Part shown: in pieces, positions 17,931 to 26,622 of the stretch | How the letters are laid out: the number at the start of each line of letters is the position of its first letter | Numbering within the stretch: the first letter of the stretch is position 1 | Assembly (NCBI GenBank): GCA_019359035.1 | Contig: JAHHIC010000056.1 | Location: forward strand, 106,279-170,278 | Source: Scytonematopsis contorta HA4267-MV1 | GTDB taxonomy: Bacteria; Cyanobacteriota; Cyanobacteriia; Cyanobacteriales; Nostocaceae | Direction of reading: 5' to 3' | DNA length: 64,000 nucleotides | Notes under the pieces: model-generated | The model's input: only the letters and a program-made list of their open reading frames with translations | Told to the model about the DNA's origin: nothing | Databases searched by the model: none | Translations under genes and position numbers: made by a program

Positions 17931-20180
17931 CTAACTGTTTACAACCGCGTACTTCGGATTCTTTTCCTCTTTTACTTGCTCGTCATTGTTTAAACCTGGG
18001 GAAAAGAAAGGACGGAAGCTGTTAAGTTCTGCGACCAAGGCTGAGCCATTACTGATAATAACGCCTAAAACTGGGTCAAAGGCGAATAAAACCCCTGCAA
18101 GAACTATGCTGATATTGGGGATAGCAATTAAGGCTGTGTTTTGGTAAACAATATCCATTGCTTGCTTAGCGATAATAATTGCGTTGGGTATACCCCGTAA
18201 ATCATCGTCTAAAAGCACAACATCCGCAGTTTCTCTGGCTATGTCAATACCACTTGCGAAGGATATTGAAACATCCGCATGTGCTAGAGCGGCTGCATCA
18301 TTTATACCTTCTCCAATAAAAGCTACTGTCCTTTCCTGGCTTTGTAATTTGCGGACAACCTCAACTTTTTCGTTGGGGAATGCTTCTGCGTAAACATGGT
18401 GGCTTTTAATACCCAATTTAGACGCGACACAATTGGCTACTCTTTTGCTATCACCTGTAAGCATATAGGTTTGTTGCCCTTGATTTTCCAAGGTGGCAAT
18501 CACCTCGACACTTTCTAGACGGGCTGGGTCTGTATACAAAATTACGCCTTGCAATTTCCCGTCTCTGGCTACGTAAACCGTAGAATTACTTCCGCTTCTA
18601 ATTTCTGGATAGCGTTGATGAATAGTGTTAAGGTCTATTCCCTCTTGTAGCATAAGACGACTGCTACCTACAAAAACGGCTTCCCCACTAATTTGGGCAA
18701 CCACACCAAAGCCAATGCGATAATCCCATGCTTCGCAAAGTTTGGTATGGATATTTTTTTCTTCTGCATAACGGAGAATTGCACTAGCTACAGGATGGGT
18801 ATTACCCTGTTCTACTGATGCTGCCAGTTCTAGTACGTCAGTTTCAGAAATATCATCACTTACAGTTTTAATGTCAATAACTTGAGCATTTCCTTGGGTT
18901 AGTGTCCCTGTTTTATCAAAAACTACCGTATCTGTTCTTGCTAAAATTTCTAGAGCGCGACCGCTGCGGATGTAAATACCATGTCGTGCTGCATAAGTCA
19001 GAGCTGCGAGGATGGAAGAAGGTACTGCAATACGGATGCTATGGCTAAAATCAAGATGTAAAGGAGCAAGAGACCGCGAAACATCTCTTGTCAAAGCAAA
19101 AATAGCACCGCTTAACAAGAGGGTTGGTACAATTGTCGCATCGGCGATTTTTGCTGCATAATCTTCAACGCGGGTGTCATGAACTGGTGCGGATTGCAAG
19201 AGCTTAAGCGTCAATCCCACCCGAGTATTTTCGCCAATCCGCTTTGTTAATATACAAATTTTCCCTTCTAAAATAATGGTCGAAGCGTGAACCACGTGTC
19301 CTTCTGAGCGAGTAACACATGCTGATTCTCCCGTCAGCTTATGTTCGTCAATTAATGCTGTTCCCCGTAGTATCCGTCCACTCACCGGAATTATCTCACC
19401 TGGATACACAACAACTCTGTCACCTTTTTGTACTTCAGAAAGTAAAACCTGTTGCTCCTTTCCATCGCGTTCTACACGAGCGTATTTATCCATTTCCGAA
19501 AACAAATCAGCAACTTGTCGCTCACTGGCACGAGCGGTAGCATCTCGCAACGCATCTCCGGTTTCCATCAAACTTAACATTAGGGAAGGACCTACAAAAT
19601 CTCCCTTTATAGTGTAGAGACCAAGCCAAAGTGCATCTAGAATATCCGCATCCAATCGTCGTTCCTTGACAGTTGTTTCAAAAACCCTAGTCACAAAAGG
19701 AGCCGCAGCCACAGCAACTAAACCGCTAAGAGCTAAAGCTGGGATAGGTATAGTGAACTGGGTAGATAAAACAGCCAAACTTAAACTGAGAACAGGTAAC
19801 CCAAGTCGTTCCATCCAATCAATATCAGGTCTTGGTTCCGCTTTTTGCGGTACTGTTCCGGGAGGAAGTTCCACTTCACTAGCTTTTTGAATTGCATCTA
19901 ACAAACTTTCTCGTACCATCAGTATTGGTACACTAGGTTCATAGCTGACAATCAAAGAAGTAGATGGCAAGCTAATTCTGACACTAAGGACAAAATCAAA
20001 ACATTCCACCAGCCAATTGAGCTTGTTAGCATACTCTTCATCTTTTTGGAGACGAGGAACGCGAACACGACACCGCTCATCCGTAAAGTGAATAAATTGA
20101 TAATCTATTTCTGTTAATTTTTCTGAGAACTCTGAAACTTCGCTTTGTATTGGGGCATAATATTCGGTCTGAACTTGCAT
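17931..20180 (-). CDS. CoBaHMA-type P1B-like ATPase 2
   Basis: This 749-residue paralogue of ATPase 1 lacks the C-terminal module. Its N-terminal HMA-like domain (about 27-102) has HFTDERCRVRVPRL and no CxxC. The core shows TGES 283-286, DKTGT 422-426, THP 461-463 and MLTGD 573-577. The hinge reads GEGIND (623-628) instead of GDGIND, so a Mg2+-ligand Asp is replaced by Glu. The CPC position is DFSHSIR (377-383). Activity may be reduced or altered. The ATG at 20180 has a purine-rich site (ggcaggg). It is the most upstream of the minus-strand ATPase genes. Cargo is unknown. Confidence 0.88.
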   Translation of the reverse strand: MQVQTEYYAPIQSEVSEFSEKLTEIDYQFIHFTDERCRVRVPRLQKDEEYANKLNWLVECFDFVLSVRISLPSTSLIVSYEPSVPILMVRESLLDAIQKASEVELPPGTVPQKAEPRPDIDWMERLGLPVLSLSLAVLSTQFTIPIPALALSGLVAVAAAPFVTRVFETTVKERRLDADILDALWLGLYTIKGDFVGPSLMLSLMETGDALRDATARASERQVADLFSEMDKYARVERDGKEQQVLLSEVQKGDRVVVYPGEIIPVSGRILRGTALIDEHKLTGESACVTRSEGHVVHASTIILEGKICILTKRIGENTRVGLTLKLLQSAPVHDTRVEDYAAKIADATIVPTLLLSGAIFALTRDVSRSLAPLHLDFSHSIRIAVPSSILAALTYAARHGIYIRSGRALEILARTDTVVFDKTGTLTQGNAQVIDIKTVSDDISETDVLELAASVEQGNTHPVASAILRYAEEKNIHTKLCEAWDYRIGFGVVAQISGEAVFVGSSRLMLQEGIDLNTIHQRYPEIRSGSNSTVYVARDGKLQGVILYTDPARLESVEVIATLENQGQQTYMLTGDSKRVANCVASKLGIKSHHVYAEAFPNEKVEVVRKLQSQERTVAFIGEGINDAAALAHADVSISFASGIDIARETADVVLLDDDLRGIPNAIIIAKQAMDIVYQNTALIAIPNISIVLAGVLFAFDPVLGVIISNGSALVAELNSFRPFFSPGLNNDEQVKEEKNPKYAVVNS

Positions 20181-20818
20181 AAGCCCTGCCTTTTAAGTAT
20201 TTAAACTGTTCTTAGCTAAAAAATGTACTGCGTTTTTATAAAACACGGCTTAGTAACACAATAGTGCTAATGGTGCATATAAAAGGTTTACAATTTTTAT
20301 ACCTTATATAATATCTTTAAGACATTGCCAGAAGTTGTCTAGTTTCTAAATTATCTCCAGTGGCTAAAACCTTTCTATTCCTAGTGATAGAGGTCACAAA
20401 AACAAAGAGATTGTTATCATAAAGGTTATAATGCTTTAAAATTATAATTTTGTAATTCAAAAGTCGCAGAGTGGTAGAGACGTTACATGTAACGTCTCTA
20501 CAGTTGGAAAGTCGTGGTTTTTAATAAAAAAATTAACCATCACCGAAATCTTGTGATGCATTTTGTAGAATTGGAATGTAACCAATGCAAAAAATGCATA
20601 TCTTAATCATGAAAAATTTGTAACCTGCTAAACTATCTTAAACAAGAAAAAGTGCAAGTTAATTTTGAAGTACTAGTGATATATCTTACTTGAAAACTCT
20701 GTAGCGGCTCATAGCCTTATTGTTGCGGAATTCTCAAAAAAGTCTTAAAAAAAGAACTATTCGTGACAATTTTACGGTATTTTCTTGGGGAGCGCCAGTT
20801 GATTAGTTGGTAAATTTT
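20181..20818. other. 638-bp divergent intergenic region
   Basis: It separates ATPase 2 (minus) from the ParB-like gene (plus), so both promoters should be here. It is AT-rich and carries palindrome copy 3 at 20474-20501. I could not identify a specific regulator site or a gene. Confidence 0.5.
20474..20501. repeat. 28-bp palindrome, gtagagac family, copy 3
   Basis: This has the same gttacatgtaac core as copy 1 at 727-756, in the divergent region between ATPase 2 and the ParB-like gene. Confidence 0.9.
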
Positions 20819-22162
20819 ATGTCTCTTGTTGCTATCGATAGAGTTAATATCCATTCCAACAGGCGTCCTTTGAATGACCAAAAAGTCGCCGAGTTGATGC
20901 AGTCGATTAAAACGAACGGTCTTTTAAACCCTATAACCATCGACCAGAATTTTAACCTTCTTGCAGGGTTACATAGACTTACAGCCTGCAAACTATTAGG
21001 GTTTGAGCAGGTTGAATGTCGTGTTTTGCCGATTGAGGACATTGACCACGCAAGATTAGCTGAAATAGATGAAAATTTAATTCGTAACGAACTGGAAGCT
21101 CTAGAACGAGCTGAGCTTTGGTTAGAACGAGACAAAATTTTAGAGCGAATAGGTCTACGAGCCATGTCTGGAGAAAACCAGTACACAAAAAAAGGGGGTG
21201 AATTAGGTTCATCCCCTCCCAGCAAAACGACACAACAACTTGCTCAAGAGACAGGTTACAATAAGCGGACTTACCAACTAGGTAAGCAAATCGCCAAAAA
21301 TATTGACCCAGAAGTAAAAGAGGTAATAAAGAAAACTCCTGTTGCGAAGAGCCACTCCTCTTTATTAAAAATAGCCAGAGCAGGAAGCAAAGAACGAGAA
21401 CAAGCTGAACTGGCAGAACAAAAAGCCCAGGAAGCAAAAGCTAAAAAAAAGCAAGAAGAACTGCAAAAACAAGCCGAACTTGCTGCACAAGCAAGAGCAA
21501 AACAAAAGGAACTGCAATTAACTGCACTACAAGGCATAAGTGCTGAAAAAGAAGCGAAAGACTCAGTGAAGTCCCACAAGGTGCAGCCAATAGAAAAAGC
21601 TATTTCTGCCCTAACTTTACCGTCCGTAAAGCTAGGGGATGAGTGGATGCTGGATAAACATCTTGTTTTCTGCGGCAATACCGCTGAAGATAGATTTATC
21701 CAACTTCTCCCTTCTAATGCGGCTCTGGCGATAGCGACTTTAACATCACCTTGGGAACACGATTATTTAATCAATGAAGCTCATGTTGTGGCTGTGTTAG
21801 CTAGAGAAGGACATATTCAAGACTTTTGCACTCGTCATCGAATGCCTTTTAGATATGAGTGGATTTTAGATGGGCTGTATATTGGAGTTTATTCCCACAA
21901 GCCTATAACTAAGCCAGATAAGCCTATTGGTATTGAGGGTATTGAGGGTATTGTCGCCTACCTAATAAGCCTGTATACTAAACATGACAATTTCGTGATT
22001 GCTCCTTTTTTGGGGAACGCTGAGGTATTAATTACCTGCGAGCGAATGGGTCGAATATGTTTTGCGGGCGACCATAATTTAGAACGTGTTGACAGGGCAA
22101 TAGAGCGATGGCAAAGGTGGACGCGCTTGGAAGCCAGAAACGAAAAGCTTAACAAAGCATAA
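20819..22162 (+). CDS. ParB-like nuclease domain fused to degenerate DNA methyltransferase
   Basis: This protein is 447 residues from the ATG at 20819; an in-frame TTG lies 12 bases earlier. The N-terminus (1-95) is a ParB/Srx-type domain with NRRPLND, ILLNPITI-like strands and GLHRLTACKLLG. A helical region and a long Ala/Glu/Lys coiled coil (about 190-245) follow. The last 175 residues resemble the N4/N6-adenine methyltransferase half of ParB-methylase proteins: GDEWMLDKHLVFCGNT at the entry and APFLGNAEVLITCERMGRICFAGD plus IERWQRWT at the end, matching the DPFxGSGtt..a.e..gR..yG region. The catalytic DPPY is absent (the expected place reads SPWEHDY) and the SAM loop lacks DPFxGSG. It is probably a DNA-binding pseudo-methylase; the role is unknown. 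Confidence 0.75.
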   Translation: MSLVAIDRVNIHSNRRPLNDQKVAELMQSIKTNGLLNPITIDQNFNLLAGLHRLTACKLLGFEQVECRVLPIEDIDHARLAEIDENLIRNELEALERAELWLERDKILERIGLRAMSGENQYTKKGGELGSSPPSKTTQQLAQETGYNKRTYQLGKQIAKNIDPEVKEVIKKTPVAKSHSSLLKIARAGSKEREQAELAEQKAQEAKAKKKQEELQKQAELAAQARAKQKELQLTALQGISAEKEAKDSVKSHKVQPIEKAISALTLPSVKLGDEWMLDKHLVFCGNTAEDRFIQLLPSNAALAIATLTSPWEHDYLINEAHVVAVLAREGHIQDFCTRHRMPFRYEWILDGLYIGVYSHKPITKPDKPIGIEGIEGIVAYLISLYTKHDNFVIAPFLGNAEVLITCERMGRICFAGDHNLERVDRAIERWQRWTRLEARNEKLNKA

Positions 22163-22250
22163 AATGTATAACTTAGTCAAGTTCAACTATGAGTTTTTTC
22201 TGATGATAGTGTTATGAACAACTGAACTTTCACTCAGACAACATTTAATA

Positions 22251-22325
22251 GCCAGCAGTTTATAATAGCGGAATTCGTGAGGAGTTATTGTCTCTCAAAT
22301 TACCCTGACTGCTGGTTTTTTGTTT
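22251..22325 (+). terminator. Possible terminator after the ParB-like gene
   Basis: The inverted arms gccagcagt (22251-22259) and actgctgg (22308-22315) are followed by ttttttgttt. The loop is long (about 48 bases), so this is only a candidate. The gap to the next gene is otherwise empty apart from the palindrome at 22427-22489. Confidence 0.35.
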
Positions 22326-22426
22326 GCCCAGAAAACTAAAAGTCCTTATTTGGGAACATGTTCTTTGTAGTCCGGTAAACCTAAAAGGCCCCGATTTGTC
22401 AGCAAAACAAGTACATACCGTCCTAA

Positions 22427-22489
22427 TACTACTCGGTTAAGTAGAGATTAAAAATTTTTAGCCTCTACATAAGTTAAACGAGTGGTATA
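22427..22489 (+). repeat. Imperfect long hairpin upstream of a small gene
   Basis: Left arm atactactcggttaagtagag and right arm ctctacataagttaaacgag, continuing tggtat, pair with a few-base bulge around an AT-rich loop. It ends 33 bases before the start codon at 22523, so it would sit in the leader or promoter of that gene. Confidence 0.55.
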
Positions 22490-22522
22490 GTCCCGTCCCC
22501 TTAACTGAAAGCGAGCAAAAAT

Positions 22523-22819
22523 ATGGCATTTATTAAAGTTGATAATACAATCATCAATACCGCTTATATCGCTGCTATCAGACTAGAAGGCCAAGATGCT
22601 TCTGGAGAAGAAAAAGTTTCTCTGTTAATTGCAATTCCTACTTTTCCCCTGCACCAGCAGAAAAAAACCTCTACCAACTTCTACCAGTACGAGTGGATTC
22701 ACTTTACAGGCTTTTCAGCAATTGCCCTGAAAGACTACTTTAGTAGCTTTAACAATGTAATTGACTTGATGCCTCAAAATAATAAGCGACAAGTGTCAAA
22801 TTATAGCGAGATGTCTTGA
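22523..22819 (+). CDS. Conserved-looking small protein of unknown function
   Basis: This 98-residue protein is not recognised. It starts MAFIKVDNTIINTAYIAAIRLEG. It is beta-rich with two or three strands, and contains an aromatic motif YEWIHFTGFSAIALKDYF near residues 55-75. There is no signal peptide or membrane segment. It resembles the many short 'hypothetical' cyanobacterial proteins that begin with a strand-turn-strand 'I.tdyI..i' pattern. A likely ribosome site (gcgagc) is weak. It is alone on the plus strand. Confidence 0.55.
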   Translation: MAFIKVDNTIINTAYIAAIRLEGQDASGEEKVSLLIAIPTFPLHQQKKTSTNFYQYEWIHFTGFSAIALKDYFSSFNNVIDLMPQNNKRQVSNYSEMS

Positions 22820-22840
22820 AAGTTGCTAAGGTCGTGCTTG

Positions 22841-22918
22841 ATTTATGGGTGGGTTTAGCCTTAGATTTATGGGTGGGTTTAGCCTTAGATTCATGGGCGG
22901 GCAAGGATGCCCACCCCA
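22841..22918. repeat. 24-bp tandem repeat ending in a gggcgggca hairpin
   Basis: Two exact 24-bp units (atttatgggtgggtttagcc + ttag) at 22841-22888 are followed by a third, diverged unit that runs into gggcgggcaaggatgcccac. This last part forms a G/C-rich hairpin. The same hairpin block (gggcgggcagggatgcccac) recurs at 29948-29967 after the ArsA-like gene, so it is a mobile or dispersed unit. Confidence 0.8.
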
Positions 22919-22957
22919 CAATAATCTTATTGACATCATGTTAATGATAAATATTTT

Positions 22958-23692
22958 TTATGGAAAAATAAAATATTCATACACTCCTGTGATGATGACT
23001 AAAACTCCTGAGATAATCCCAGCCCAAAATCCTGAAACTTTGGTGGTGAAGCGGTTGCCTAAAAAATAGCCCCCTGGCATTCCTAATAGGCTCAAAGCAA
23101 AAACTAACAAAGTGGTAATAATCACATTTAAGTTGGAAATTCCGCCCCCAAGTCCAGAACCTAGGTTATTTAGGGTTAACCCAAACGCAAGAGCAACAGA
23201 TTCTCGTACATCAATGTAACCAGAACGGTCTAAATCGGCTTTTTCTGGTTTTTCCAGGTATTTCTCATAAGAAAACTCTTGTAGGAATTCTTCGCTCGAT
23301 TCTCTAGAGAAATTATCATCTAAATCGTCGCAAGAAATGTTAGATATCATTTCTTTTGAACCTGCTGCTACCAAATAGCGCACTTCTTGACGTACACAGG
23401 CTTTTTTTCGAGCCAATTTTCGCTCGTACTTGAGTGTTTCCCGGATACTCCAAACTCCAACAGCAACCAAAACAAGGCTTCCCAACAAATTAGCATTGCC
23501 TACAGATAAGTAGTGATTAATATCTCCTCCAACAGAAATCGATAGAAATGTACCAATTGCGGAAACTACAGCGATAAATAAGTTAGTTGCAAAGCCGATT
23601 TTGAGTTTTTTCACTCCATAGGCAATCCCAACGGCAAAATTATCGACGTTAGACGCAATGGCGAGTAAGAAAGCTGATATAAGGTGCATCAT
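22958..23692 (-). CDS. MntP/YtaF-type transporter with EF-hand-like loop
   Basis: This 244-residue integral membrane protein has two homologous halves, each beginning with an Asn/Asp motif in a helix (ASNVDNFAVGIAYG and AFGLTLNNLGSGLGGG). This is the hallmark of the MntP/YtaF family (Mn2+ efflux for MntP; YtaF cargo unknown). The central cytoplasmic loop includes DLDRSGYIDVRE, which fits a canonical 12-residue EF-hand Ca2+ loop at positions 1, 3, 5, 7, 9 and 12. I chose the ATG at 23692 because ggag lies 6-7 bases before it; the longer frame begins with TTG. It is the last gene of a tight minus-strand trio with two DUF1345 genes. Confidence 0.82.
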   Translation of the reverse strand: MMHLISAFLLAIASNVDNFAVGIAYGVKKLKIGFATNLFIAVVSAIGTFLSISVGGDINHYLSVGNANLLGSLVLVAVGVWSIRETLKYERKLARKKACVRQEVRYLVAAGSKEMISNISCDDLDDNFSRESSEEFLQEFSYEKYLEKPEKADLDRSGYIDVRESVALAFGLTLNNLGSGLGGGISNLNVIITTLLVFALSLLGMPGGYFLGNRFTTKVSGFWAGIISGVLVIITGVYEYFIFP

Positions 23693-23717
23693 AGCAAACT
23701 CCAATGATTTAGATTAT

Positions 23718-24368
23718 TTAAATTAGTCCAGAAATAATGCTGACGGTCAAAGCCATAATCACGCTATAGAAAAAGAATGAAATTATCGTATGTCCCAGAG
23801 CCAAACGTCGCATAGCGGATGTTACCAGTGCTGTATCTGAAGTTTGGGAAGTCATACCCAAAGTAAAAGTAAAATACATAAAGTCCAGATAATCAGGAGC
23901 TTCACCGCTAGAAAAACTTAGTCCTCCTATATATTCTGTATATTCTGCTTCTGATTCAAAGTCCGGCTTGCGATAGTAACATGTGGCATAATGTAACGCA
24001 AAAACTGTGTGCATTAATAGCCAAGAGCAGAGAACAGCCACAATACACAAAGCAACTTCTGGGCTAAAAGTATCTTTATGTTTTGCCAGCACACCAGAAA
24101 TTACGAATAAACTGCTGAAGGAAATAAAGACAACCAGAAGAAAAATTGCTAGATGGTCAACATCTTTGTTTTGGATGGAGTCACGTGTTTTTTCAGCATT
24201 AGCATTAATCATCATCAACCCAACTAGCGCAAGAAAGCACAATACTCCACCATCCCAAGCAGCGAGAAGACGAAATTCTAAACTAACAGAGGGCAAAAGT
24301 AGAAAAATGACCCCCGCAAACACCGAAGATAACAGCAAGCGAGGTTTGGATTCCTCAATTATAGTCAT
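23718..24368 (-). CDS. DUF1345 membrane protein, copy 2
   Basis: This 216-residue DUF1345 protein has about five to six membrane helices. The family signature is clear: LHYATCYYR, then GGLSF, PDYLDFMYFTFTLGMTSQTSD and MRRLALGH. DUF1345 has no established biochemical role. An aggaag ribosome site precedes the ATG at 24368. It starts 16 bp after the end of the other DUF1345 gene and ends 25 bp before the MntP/YtaF-type gene, so the three are very likely one operon. Copy 2 lacks the N-terminal extension of copy 1. Confidence 0.85.
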   Translation of the reverse strand: MTIIEESKPRLLLSSVFAGVIFLLLPSVSLEFRLLAAWDGGVLCFLALVGLMMINANAEKTRDSIQNKDVDHLAIFLLVVFISFSSLFVISGVLAKHKDTFSPEVALCIVAVLCSWLLMHTVFALHYATCYYRKPDFESEAEYTEYIGGLSFSSGEAPDYLDFMYFTFTLGMTSQTSDTALVTSAMRRLALGHTIISFFFYSVIMALTVSIISGLI

Positions 24369-24384
24369 AAGAAGCTTCCTTTAT

Positions 24385-25158
24385 TCACAGCAGTCCCGAT
24401 GAAACATTCACACTTGATGCTAAAATCACGACGTAGAAAAGAAAAGCAATCATTCCATGTCCTAAAGCCAACCTTCGCATAAATAAGGATGGAATCGAAA
24501 CATCTGATGTTTGAGCTGTCATCCCTAAAGTAAAGGAAAAATACATAAAGTCCCAGTAGTCGGGTAGGTCTTCCCCTGGAAAATCTAAACCACCACTATA
24601 TCCTGTGTCTTGGTTTAAACTATCTGAGTGATAATAGCAGGTGGCGTAGTGCAGGGCAAACATTGTATGAGTCAGGAACCACGAGCAGACTATCGCAATT
24701 AAAGATAAGGTCACTTCCAGTGCGAGAGTGGATGCGGGGATAGCTTTATCGTTGCTAGTAGCTTGCATTAGCCCAATAGCAAAAATACTGGTGCAGGCAG
24801 TTATAACTACCAAAAGAAAAACTGATAAATGCTGAGCTTCTTGACGTTGAGCACGATAGCGCGTTTTTTGGGGGGTCGCGCTGCACATCATTAACGTCAC
24901 TAATATCAAAAAACAGAGAACTCCAGTAATCCAACCGATGAGAATACGATTGTCTAAGTGCATGGAGTCAGGTAGTAGCAGAAAGGATGTCATTGCCAGC
25001 ATCAGAGACAATCCCAAACGGGTTTTTGAATCTAAATGTCTCAATAGACTGTTTCCTAATGACAAACTGCTGTTAAGCAATCCGCTAAAGGAGCCAAGCG
25101 ATTTAGGAGACTTGACATTTTGGTTAAATTTTGGATTGGATTTCTTGTACTGTGCCAC
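24385..25158 (-). CDS. DUF1345 membrane protein, copy 1
   Basis: This 257-residue DUF1345 protein has a hydrophilic N-terminal extension (about 45 residues rich in Ser/Lys/Asn) before the membrane part. Signature: LHYATCYYHSD, GGLDFPGEDLPDYWDFMYFSFTLGMTAQTSD, MRRLALGHG (about 190-235). The start is a GTG at 25158 with aagga just upstream; the spacing is short, so the start is uncertain. It is first gene of the trio with copy 2 and the MntP/YtaF-type transporter. Function is unknown; the pairing with a cation transporter suggests an ion-linked membrane role, which is inference. Confidence 0.82.
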   Translation of the reverse strand: MAQYKKSNPKFNQNVKSPKSLGSFSGLLNSSLSLGNSLLRHLDSKTRLGLSLMLAMTSFLLLPDSMHLDNRILIGWITGVLCFLILVTLMMCSATPQKTRYRAQRQEAQHLSVFLLVVITACTSIFAIGLMQATSNDKAIPASTLALEVTLSLIAIVCSWFLTHTMFALHYATCYYHSDSLNQDTGYSGGLDFPGEDLPDYWDFMYFSFTLGMTAQTSDVSIPSLFMRRLALGHGMIAFLFYVVILASSVNVSSGLL

Positions 25159-25815
25159 TTTCCTTACATCTCACTGTTCTTCTGAATGTAAAAACCGAAT
25201 TAGACTTGTAGCCGATTTCTAAGTGATTAACCGGAATTGGTATTATTTGGATGGGTAAGATAACTTATGCCTTGTAACATTGCCAACACAAGTAGTCAGG
25301 AAATCGGCTTTCTGAAAGTTGGTGTAATGAGTGAAATAAGCAATACCTAACTCACCTATAACAAAGCTATATGAAAAGGTTGCAGTAGTCTCACTGCTCC
25401 TTGATGGAAGGTATTGCTGTGATTAAGAAAATTATATGATAAATACTTGAAAGCGATAAAAATATTTCGCAACTCCCCACTCCCAACTCCCCACTCCCCA
25501 CCCCCAACTCCCCACTCCCAACTCCCCACTTAACAATTCGTAATTTACAAAGCATCTGCGTTGCTTGTATCATTCATGAGTATGCATGTAGAATAAAAGC
25601 AATCAGTGATTCTTCTAATGATTTGCTAATATTTCTTGCATAACCCTCGCCAAGGTTTGTAATAATCTATTGCCACTCCTCTATATATAGTTGGGAGATG
25701 TAAAACCAACTCGAACTTGATTAACTAAAAAAATCAAGTTTACCGCTAGCAATAGCATAATCCGAACTGAACGAATCACTATTAGCGATATCTCTTTTTT
25801 GGAGGCTAAGTATAT
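25159..25815. other. 657-bp divergent gap with STRR
   Basis: It lies between the DUF1345 operon (minus) and the DUF5132 gene (plus). It is mostly AT-rich, with the STRR array at 25474-25528. No gene is seen. Promoters for both directions should lie here. Confidence 0.5.
25474..25528. repeat. STRR array (actcccc / actccca)
   Basis: About seven to eight heptamers of the form ccccact / cccaact run without spacers. This is the short tandem repeat class known from heterocystous cyanobacteria. Confidence 0.9.
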
Positions 25816-26124
25816 ATGGAACTCGAAGCTTTGTTATTAGGGCTAGAGCCAATGACAGCTGCAGTTATTGGTGTCGGTGCGTTAGTTATGGCTCCCATTG
25901 TTGGTGCTATAGACGCTGCAACTGGTCACAATTTGTCGGAAACAACAAGGTCAACAGCGAAAGGTGGATTAGTTATGGCTTTTGAAGCTTTTGACAAAGT
26001 GCAATCTGCTGCTGCTGAAGCCGGAGAATCTTTTCAAGATTTAATTGCTGAAGCTAAAGCTGATATCCGAGCTTCTAAGAATGGTGCAAGCGACCCTGCT
26101 CCTCGTGAAGTAACAATTGGATAG
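25816..26124 (+). CDS. DUF5132 small protein
   Basis: This 102-residue protein starts MELEALLLGLEPMTAAVIGVG. A hydrophobic Gly/Ala-rich helix (about residues 15-35: AVIGVGALVMAPIVGAI) is followed by an amphipathic C-terminal half with EAFDKVQSAAAEAGESFQDLIAEAKADI. The pattern matches DUF5132, a family of unknown function found next to HMA-type ATPases in cyanobacteria as far as I recall. A strong ggagg site lies upstream of the ATG. It is likely a membrane-associated helper of the nearby transport genes; this is inference. Confidence 0.78.
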   Translation: MELEALLLGLEPMTAAVIGVGALVMAPIVGAIDAATGHNLSETTRSTAKGGLVMAFEAFDKVQSAAAEAGESFQDLIAEAKADIRASKNGASDPAPREVTIG

Positions 26125-26233
26125 ACTTTATCAACTTAAGCTAGCTAAATTCTGAAAACGCATACAATCCAGTAGTGGTTCTATCTCCCACTGCTTTCAA
26201 TACTGCATAAATTTGGTTGTTGGTGGAAACCCC

Positions 26234-26263
26234 TGTAGAGACGTGATATATCACGTCTCTACA
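26234..26263. repeat. 30-bp palindrome, gtagagac family, copy 4
   Basis: A variant core, gtgatatatcac, with the shared outer stem. It is followed by a partial direct copy (gtctctacatcctttcg) at about 26270-26288. Confidence 0.9.
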
Positions 26264-26328
26264 TCCTTTCGTCTCTACATCCTTTCGTTTGGTTTTTATT
26301 AAATCTTTTGATTTAAGAGGTGCGATGT

Positions 26329-26547
26329 ATGGTGGACTATCCAGATGCCTTAAACATCCGTAAATTAGCATTTGCATTTGCTTTCGGCCCTTTAGCATTG
26401 TTATTGTTGTTCGGAATGCTTGATGTTTCAATGTCTAAGGCTTCTAAGGCTTCTAAGACTGAGGTGTTGCAACTTTCAGAGCAGTCTTGCGTAACTAGTA
26501 ATGTGAGCGTCCAAGAATGTCTCACAAAGGTCGAAGCAAAAAAATAA
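26329..26547 (+). CDS. Small single-span membrane protein, unknown
   Basis: This 72-residue protein starts from the ATG at 26329, which has aagagg 8 bases upstream; the frame is also open from a GTG at 26320. One hydrophobic helix (about residues 16-36: FAFAFGPLALLLLFGMLDV) is followed by a polar tail with two Cys (SCVTSNVSVQEC). The short in-frame repeat SKASKAS lies between them. The family is not recognised. It lies between DUF5132 and the carbonic anhydrase genes on the same strand, separated by palindromes. Confidence 0.5.
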   Translation: MVDYPDALNIRKLAFAFAFGPLALLLLFGMLDVSMSKASKASKTEVLQLSEQSCVTSNVSVQECLTKVEAKK

Positions 26548-26563
26548 TAGCAATTTTCCAAAA

Positions 26564-26593
26564 TGTAGAGACGCGATTAATCGCGTCTCTACA
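26564..26593. repeat. 30-bp palindrome, gtagagac family, copy 5
   Basis: It has the core gcgattaatcgc and is a perfect palindrome in the leader of the carbonic anhydrase gene, ending 30 bases before its start codon. Confidence 0.9.
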
Positions 26594-26622
26594 TAGGTTA
26601 CAGATAAAGGAGGTTTTACAGA

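Noticed and set aside
25474..25528. Tandem repeats that might be a CRISPR array
   Set aside because: Units are 7 bp and contiguous with no spacers; this is a STRR.
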